Shown here one piece after another: positions 57,901 through 64,000 of a DNA stretch of 64,000 nt; positions within the stretch are counted from its first letter, which is position 1; every line of letters begins with the position of its first letter. The notes beneath the pieces are model-generated. The model saw only the letters and a list, made by a program, of their open reading frames with translations. It did no database searches and was not told the DNA's origin. The position numbers and the translations under genes were made by a program. Origin of the DNA: Polyporus tsugae (taxonomy: Eukaryota > Basidiomycota > Agaricomycetes > Polyporales > Polyporaceae); the NCBI GenBank assembly GCA_024305745.1, contig JAHRBS010000006.1, forward strand, positions 1,118,501 through 1,182,500, read 5' to 3'.

Positions 57901-58137
57901 TTGGAATGCTAAGTCAGGATTGGTTCCTGGTAGACAGACGGACATCCACTCTGTCACAGGGAGGAAGTTCCATTCCATCTCGTCGTCCAGTTTGGCAAAC
58001 TTCATCGTTCTCTTCAAATTTGCGTTCGGTTCACCCTCCTCGTATCCTCTGTTGGGGTCGACGCTTGAGGCTTTCCCGCTGACCGGGGTATGACCCAAAT
58101 CAGAGGTCAGTTGCTGGACTGCGCTGTTCCTGTCCAT
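54967..58137 (-). CDS. FunK1-type protein kinase
   Basis: Five or so exons from MDRNSAVQQLTSDLGHTP (58137) to SRAGSPTL (54967) give roughly 950-1,000 residues. The N-terminal part has the FunK1 features WPWAEVLVEVKLD and RGQLAMYALQMFRVQQRTHVF. The kinase part has a glycine-loop-like GRGTKCFVGWDLDG, lysine in PVMIKDSWR, the catalytic loop HRDISVNNIL and DWDLA in place of DFG, then GTWQYMSALLQF. A long Ser/Arg/Lys-rich tail follows with possible nuclear-targeting KRRAAGSDLKRDPRKRQKQ. FunK1 (fungal-specific, aminoglycoside-phosphotransferase/kinase-like) genes are expanded in mushrooms and linked by others to multicellular development. Substrates unknown. All key residues are present. Confidence 0.9.
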
Positions 58138-59290
58138 GGTATGAGATGAGTATGAAAGAGTATGTGTATGGGTAAAAGATGTTGGTTTGAATGTCGAACA
58201 CCTACCCCGTGTCGCGCTTTTATACGCACTGAGAACTTCAAGACGCCACGAAATGCCTCTGCGTTTGAAACCCAGCGGGATTTAGAATGAATCAAATGCG
58301 ATGAGATGAAACGGCATCACAGAGACCTACAGGTAGCGTTCAACACGTAGAGCTCAGACTCGTGCAGCGACTCGAGGACACGACAACGGTAGTGGCGGAC
58401 GTCAACAAATATTGTACACTAACGCAAACACGCGTCTCCTCGCAGTGGCGCATCAAATTCCCGCGGGACAACCATACAAGGCAAGTGATTTCTTCCTGCC
58501 TTGAAGCTGCAACTTCCCGGGCCGCCGAGTCGTCACAGCGACAAATGATGAGACTCAGAGTTCTCGAAACACCGCTCGAGCATGTTTCAGTCTATGAGCT
58601 TTATTATCTAGCCCGGATAGAACTGAATCTCAATTGCAATTGCACTTATGAAGTTGTGTAAATACAAGTATTTTCAACGTCGCCGCACCGCACCGCTACT
58701 AATTACTGCTCGTAGTACATCCTGAAAGAAGTTACCTGAGTGTGTACCGCCTCCAAGTTGCAGCACTCTAAGTTCCACAGTTCTGGCATGCATATGTATC
58801 TCAGCCTGCGCCGCGGCATCTGTATCACTTGTACTAGGTCTAGAACTGAATGGTCATCACGAAACAATTGGAGTGCATACTACGTCACCTCTTCGCGGAG
58901 ACTTCCCAAATGGGAGGAAGTACAACCATACTTCAGTCAGTGAAGGCGTTCCGAGGATGGAAGTACGTCAGGACTGATCCCGTTTCAAGGAACATTATGA
59001 AACCGGTACTATCATTGGTACCGCATCTCTTGATTGTCCTCGGATGATTTAGAGTGAAGGTAAAATCTCTGATTTGTTCCCTAGGGTAGTAGCCAACAAG
59101 GGTAGGGAACTTCCGAGCTGATACAACTCCGACAAGACTGTCATCGCTCAGATGTACACGACGCATGGAGTATGGATACACCATAATGTCATGGGGAATG
59201 TAACGTAAGTCGCGTGATTTCTATAATGTACAGTTAACACATTGGTCATTATCATATCCTGCGAGGAGGGATATAGTGGCCTAAGTATAA
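58138..59290. other. Spacer, relatively AT-rich
   Basis: Promoter of the FunK1 gene on the left and 3' flank of the AAA gene on the right. No additional gene supported. Confidence 0.45.
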
Positions 59291-61409
59291 TTACACCCCT
59301 CCTGAGATGGCCGCGAAGTCCTTCATGAACTGCTCCATTGCATTCAGCGCCTGCTCCAAATGCTCATACCGCATCTTCTCCCCGCAACTGACCGCCAGCG
59401 ATGTCGCCGTCCTGCACGCATTCTTGATCTGTCGCCCGTTAATGTCGCGCTCCGCGAGCCTTACCAGCAGCCCCTCCTCGAGCTCCGCCTCCTCGAGCCC
59501 GGCCTTGCGCAGGAACGCGCGCCAGATCTGGACCTTCGTCGGCACGCTGAGCTCCTCGAAGTGCAGCGCGACGTGGATGCGCGAGAGGAATGCCTCGTCG
59601 AACGTGCGGATGCGGTTCGTCGTCATGAACAGGATCCCGCGGTAGTACTCGACGTGCCTTAGGAAGACGGCGACCATCGCGTTGCGCTCCATGTCATGCA
59701 GCGAGCGCTGCTCGAGGAACACGTCCGCCTCATCGATCAACAGCACCGCGTTCCACGCCGCCGCGAGGTCGAACGCATCGCGCAGCGCGTCGTCGAGCAC
59801 GCTCGCGCTCGTGCCGAGGTCGCTGCTGCCGACGATGTAGAGCGGGCGCCGGAGGTGCTCGCTCGTTGCCTCTGCGGACAACGTCTTGCCGACGCCGGGC
59901 GGGCCGAAGAGGTTGATGACGAGGCCTTGGCCCTTGCCCCGTACGAAGTCGTCGAAGCGACTGGGGCCCTCCGAGTTGAGGCGGCCGTGCGCCTCGATGA
60001 GGCCGCGGAGGAGCACCTTGCGCTCGGAAGGGAGCACCAAGCCGGTGAATGCCTCGTCGTTCCAGGCGATGGGGGTGACGTGGTTGACGTTGAACTCGAG
60101 CCAGAGCTTGTCCGTCAGGCTGAAGCCGTACACAATGGGCGATGCGAGCAGGAGCTCGTCGTCGGTGAGGCCGTACACGCCGTTGTCGTTTGGACGAGGC
60201 GGAAACAGGCGCTCGGGCGTGGGGTGGTCGTAGTCGGCCTCGATGCGCGAGAAGTTGGCCTTGTTGATCATGATCCGCGAACGGACGCTGTACCGCTTGA
60301 GCTTCAGGATGCCCGAGACCCACTCGTACCGGCCTGCGGTGCCCTTGTAGTGGACGTGGTGCACGCCGCAGAGCGACACCCACTTGCGCGCACGCTCGAG
60401 CAGCGCGGCCTTCAGCGCTGTGGGATCCGGATAGAACTCAACGGGGAACGCGTTGAGAGAGCTGATCTTCTCCACGCCGTCGAACGAGCGGATCGGCGCG
60501 TCAGAGTCGACCATGCCAAACCGGGGCGGCTGGTCCGTTTGGTCGCCCCACCCCATGTTCTCCTCAGCATCTTCGTCTTCGGTCGTAGAAAACTCGAGGG
60601 ACTCGCAGTCGAGGCTCCAGTAGCGCTGTCCGCAATTGTTGGTCAACTGGTTCGCCGCAAGGAGCCTGAGCGCACGGGTCTCGCGTGTAACGGGGCAGGA
60701 CCGGATGATGACTGTGCCAGGGAGGAGGATGGCGTAGAGCAGGTCGAACGTGATCTCGTGGTGTTCGACAAGGCTGGAGATGCGTGCCAGCGTCTGCTTG
60801 TAGTGTTTGCGCATGTGCGCGAGCAAAACTCCGAGGGACTTCAGCACACGATCGTCTTCCTCCGTGCGATCTGTGCGGGATGTGAGATTCTGCTCGTACT
60901 TCCCGAGCCGCGGGAAGTACGCGATGAGCATTTTAGGATCCAGCTGCAACGGCGTGAGTACGAATGCGTGACAGCCTTGGATACGAACGTGCACTGGCAC
61001 TCACCTTGATCGGCTCGGAGTTCCATGAGATACCGCGTACGTCGCCAATGACGTTCTGACACGCCTGGATAAGGTATTGGCTCTTGAGGACGATCTCGAA
61101 GGTGATGATCCGCTTGGAGCTCTCCGCCACCTTTGAGTGTTTCCGGACGATGACGAAACAGTACTCCTCCCAGGAGTCAACGTCCGTGGCCCCGGCGCCC
61201 ATCGGCTGCACCTGCTCGGCGGGAGTGTCGGCGTTGGCCGTATCGTTGTACTTCCACGAGTCCGACTCTTCGTCCCATCGCGAATCGACAAACTTGACGT
61301 CCAAGTTCAAAGGGGCGATGTCGACAGAGGACGAAGTGGTGGCAGGAGTCGGAGCGGTGGAGGTCGCGACGTCTGTGTCGCTGTTGCTTGAGCTACTGGT
61401 AGAAGCCAT
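59291..61409 (-). CDS. AAA-type ATPase with N-terminal DUF7025-like domain
   Basis: Two exons (intron about 60945-61005) from MASTSSSSNSDTDVAT give about 690 residues. The N-terminal half (EEYCFVIVRKHSKV, ISSLVEHHEITFDLLYAIL, RYSVRSRIMINKANFSRIEA) matches the pattern of fungal DUF7025 proteins. The C-terminal AAA module has Walker A GPPGVGKT, Walker B AVLLIDEADVFLE, sensor-1 MTTNRI, Arg-finger region AFLSRIHVALHF, and the helical lid RDINGRQIKNACRTATSLAV. Such ATPases are thought to remodel proteins or complexes; the substrate is unknown. A bare Ser/Thr-rich N-terminus argues against a secretion signal. The frame is intact. Confidence 0.92.
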
Positions 61410-62710
61410 GTCGAAGAGCTGGGTACGAAAGGCGTGGGGAGGGAGGGAGTTTGGAGTCTACGGGTCGCCAACCTGGAGCTTTTGTATGCCTACACGCGCT
61501 CGGGTGTGGACATGACTCAAATGTGCGCAGTACCACGTTGTGGCCAGTCACGGTTGAAATATAGAGGCTATGATGCCACGTTCCAACAAGTGGCACAGAG
61601 AGTGGATAACAATCAGCGACTCATGGCGCATTGCACTCATGAGCGGAGGAGAGGGGGTGACTTACGCGGAGCCGCTCACAAGCGGCGATGGACCGTGCTG
61701 GACCGTGGCGATGTACATTGAAAATGACATTGACAATACCGCCCCCTAGTCATGAGTTAGTAACCTGGTATCCAGACCGCCGGCGGTGCGTTCCTCTGGC
61801 CCTCACTGAGAAGATGAAGGGAAGAATTTGAGAGCACAAAGCCTACTTGTTGCGGCGCAATGAAAGTAGAGACGTGCTTCGAAGCCTTTCCTGGCAAAGG
61901 TAAACCTGTTTCTGGCGAGGGAAAGAGATAAACAATCTATTCATGTTCAAAGCTTTCCCTACTTACTGGAGGAAATGAACAAAGTTGCAATCTTTGCAGG
62001 AACCTCCGGTGACACTTGGGTGACACATTGACTCCGCCCAAAGGTAACTGGCCAGCAGTGGGGGCTGTATCATAGCCGGGTTCAGATCAGAAGGCGGACA
62101 GCCTTCAAGCTTCAATCCCCCGAGATGACTAGACATCTACTATTTTGGAATTTGGCTAGAGATAAGGGGGGACGCAGGCGAACCGCCCGGTAAACTAGTG
62201 AAAGACTATTGATGAGAGAAAACTAGAGTATGTGTGACTCACCGAGTTGAGTGCATCCTATCGATTGCCATTGACTGGGAGGTTGGCGTTGAACGCACAA
62301 GATGACAAGGCGCCCGAGTTGAATATTAATATCAACCCGGTTCTTTCCGAAGTGCTGTGCAACCGCCAAAAATCCAAAGAGACGCCTTGTGCGTCTGTCT
62401 CTGCGGGGCCCACGGTGCCGCAACACCCACGCCCAACCGTCCACGCCTCATGCATGGTGCCACGCAGCCTTCAGCTCCAGCCTCCCGGTAGCTGTACGCT
62501 ATCCACCAACTCTGACCTATGTGCTTGCGTGCAGGCGTATGGTGTCGACTGTGACCATCACTATCCGACAGAACTCATCGACCTCTGACTCTGCTGCTCT
62601 TTCCTGGGGCCAGTGCTTCCTGAGCTAGACGGTATTCGTATCGAATCTTCTCCGGATAACTTCCCCGCATATCGCCAACTCAATTGTATCAATACGGACC
62701 CAACAGTACC
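61410..62710. other. Spacer between the AAA gene and the thaumatin-like gene
   Basis: Divergent promoter region. No gene recognised. Frames at 62247-62640 lack splice support and similarity that I can see. Confidence 0.45.
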
Positions 62711-64000
62711 ATGGCTTTATATCATAAGCTGTTCATATCGTTCACCTTGTCAACCCTTGTAGTTCTCTCTTCGGCTAGGACATTTACGGTGGTCAATTCG
62801 TGTCCTTTCACAATATGGTAAGCGGCCGTAAGCCTCACCTACCTTGCGTCGAATTGGGTACTGACGAACATCTAGGCCTGCTGTAGGTTCATCTTTTACC
62901 ATCTCGTGACCAGTTGACTGGACATGGGCCAGATATTCACCGATCTAACCGCTGGGACTGCAGTGCCCGACTTCCCGACTGGGTGAGTGTGATCATTATT
63001 AGGAAACCTTGCCTGACGCTGACGTCCGGCAGATGGGAGGCACCGCCATCCAACTCTGTCTCCTTCGCCGTCCCCGACAATTGGAAAGCCGGCAGGATCT
63101 GGGTAAGCGACAGTGTCTCTTCTTCCACCCCTTCTTGTTTTAAGGCTATGTGTGCAGGGCCGTCGTGACTGCGACTTCACGATTACCAACGGACCGACGT
63201 GCCTGGATGGCTGGTGCAACGGCGGCCTGCTGTGCGATCCGCATACCGGAACGGTGAGCTCTCCTGGTCACCTTATGTGCAAGAACTCTCTCTTAGTCGC
63301 GCTCTCCAGGGCGTCCCTCCTGTGACAGTGGCCGAATGGACCCTCCAGGGTGATGGAAACCAGGATTTCTACGATGGTGAGCGCCGCCGTGCTTTTGTGA
63401 ATGTCTTGTCTCGGTTTCCTTTCCGAGCGGCGCAGACACTGACTGTATGCTCTCTAGTATCTTTGGTCGACGGCTTTAACTTGCCCGCGGAGATCACGTT
63501 CACGGCCGGAATCGACTGCCCAACCGCTGGATGTCCTGTCGATCTCATACCCAACTGTGAGTGCTCGTCGAATGCGCTTAATAATGCGGCCCTCTCTCAC
63601 AAGGGGCTACTTTGTACTTCAGGTCCCGATCCCTTGAAAGGCCCCTTCGACTCGAATGGCATCGCAGTCGGATGCAAGAGCGCATGCACTGCAAACCTCG
63701 ACGGCAATCCAAGCAAGTTGTTTTTCGTCGTCCTATTAGTCTCTGTTGGTTTTGACCTTGGTTCAACGATAGACGACTCCGCAAACTGCTGCACCGGCAG
63801 TCATAACACCCCAGCGACGTGCCCCGCGTCCGGCGTCCAATACTATAGCTACTTCAGTACGGTTTGGACCACGCCAGCCTCCAGCCTTGCCTGACCCAAG
63901 TATTTGTAGAGGGTAACTGCCCGGACGCATATGCATACGCATACGACGAGTCGAGCGGGACCGCGTTACTCGTCTGCAACGCCGGTATCGGCGCGGACTA
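62711..64000 (+). CDS. Thaumatin-like protein, secreted (partial at the right edge)
   Basis: The ATG at 62711 opens a signal peptide (MALYHKLFISFTLSTLVVLSSA), then TFTVVNSCPFTIWPA, the standard thaumatin opening. Further exons give AVPDFPTGWEAPPSNSVSF, DNWKAGRIWGRRDCDF, CLDGWCNGGLLCDPHTGT, PVTVAEWTLQGDGNQDFYD, VSLVDGFNLPAEI, CKSACTANLDGNPS, DSANCCTGSHNTPATCP and, at the edge, CPDAYAYAYDESSGTALLVC. These are the conserved Cys pattern and the REDDD-type region (R and D/E of GRRDCDF, AEW, FYD). Fungal members (CAZy GH152) can cut beta-1,3-glucan and act in wall remodelling. At least eight exons; the splice near 63715 could not be resolved. The 3' end lies beyond the window. Confidence 0.9.

Noticed and set aside
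59696..61009. A 437-codon open frame on the + strand
   Set aside because: It lies wholly antisense to the AAA ATPase exon; GC-rich codon bias on the real strand keeps the opposite frame open. Its protein has no recognisable features.

Overview
The window reads as nuclear DNA of a filamentous basidiomycete, most probably a white-rot agaricomycete (Polyporales-like). The evidence is many short GT-AG introns (about 50-90 nt), a class II fungal haem peroxidase of the manganese-peroxidase type, a basidiomycete-style HET protein starting MRLLDT, a FunK1 kinase, a thaumatin-like protein, a P450 and a GT48 beta-1,3-glucan synthase. No bacterial operon structure, CRISPR array, rRNA or tRNA was seen.

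Layout. 0.4-4.2 kb: two tandem small secreted-protein paralogues. 5.2-15.8 kb: MYND zinc-finger genes A, B and C (+) with a P450 (-), a multi-exon gene of uncertain function (-) and a decayed MYND relic between them. 16.1-20.4 kb: a HET-domain gene (-) interrupted by a 1.83-kb retroposed gene copy with a 37-nt poly(A) tract and a perfect 13-bp target-site duplication. 21-23 kb: a coiled-coil gene relic and MYND gene D (+). 24.7-28.9 kb: a large disordered orphan protein (-) and purine nucleoside phosphorylase (-). 31.9-33.5 kb: a secreted short-type Mn peroxidase (+). 33.9-39.5 kb: two decayed MYND copies E and F (-), a coiled-coil fragment (-) and a HET pseudogene (+, N-terminal half). 40.0-46.9 kb: beta-1,3-glucan synthase (-). 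48.0-49.9 kb: a BTB/POZ protein (+). 50.9-52.4 kb: decayed MYND copy G (+). 53.3-54.5 kb: the C-terminal half of a HET gene (-). 55.0-58.1 kb: FunK1 kinase (-). 59.3-61.4 kb: DUF7025/AAA ATPase (-). 62.7 kb to the right edge: a partial thaumatin-like gene (+).

The conserved housekeeping genes (glucan synthase, nucleoside phosphorylase, AAA ATPase) sit inside a lineage-specific landscape built by duplication. Seven recognisable copies plus one relic of a single three-exon MYND family fall into three sub-families (A/F, B/G, C/D/E/relic). They are interleaved with three copies or halves of one HET family. Four MYND copies look intact (A-D). Three (E-G) carry frameshifts, deletions, a nonsense codon or a lost zinc ligand. 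One HET gene is broken by the retroposon. The other two HET loci are complementary halves in the position and orientation expected if a ~15-kb inversion, carrying the glucan synthase, BTB gene and MYND G, had cut one gene in two.

The MYND-HET array is the most interesting system here. It behaves like a birth-and-death locus of the kind expected for allorecognition or innate-immunity-like genes, but that function is inference.
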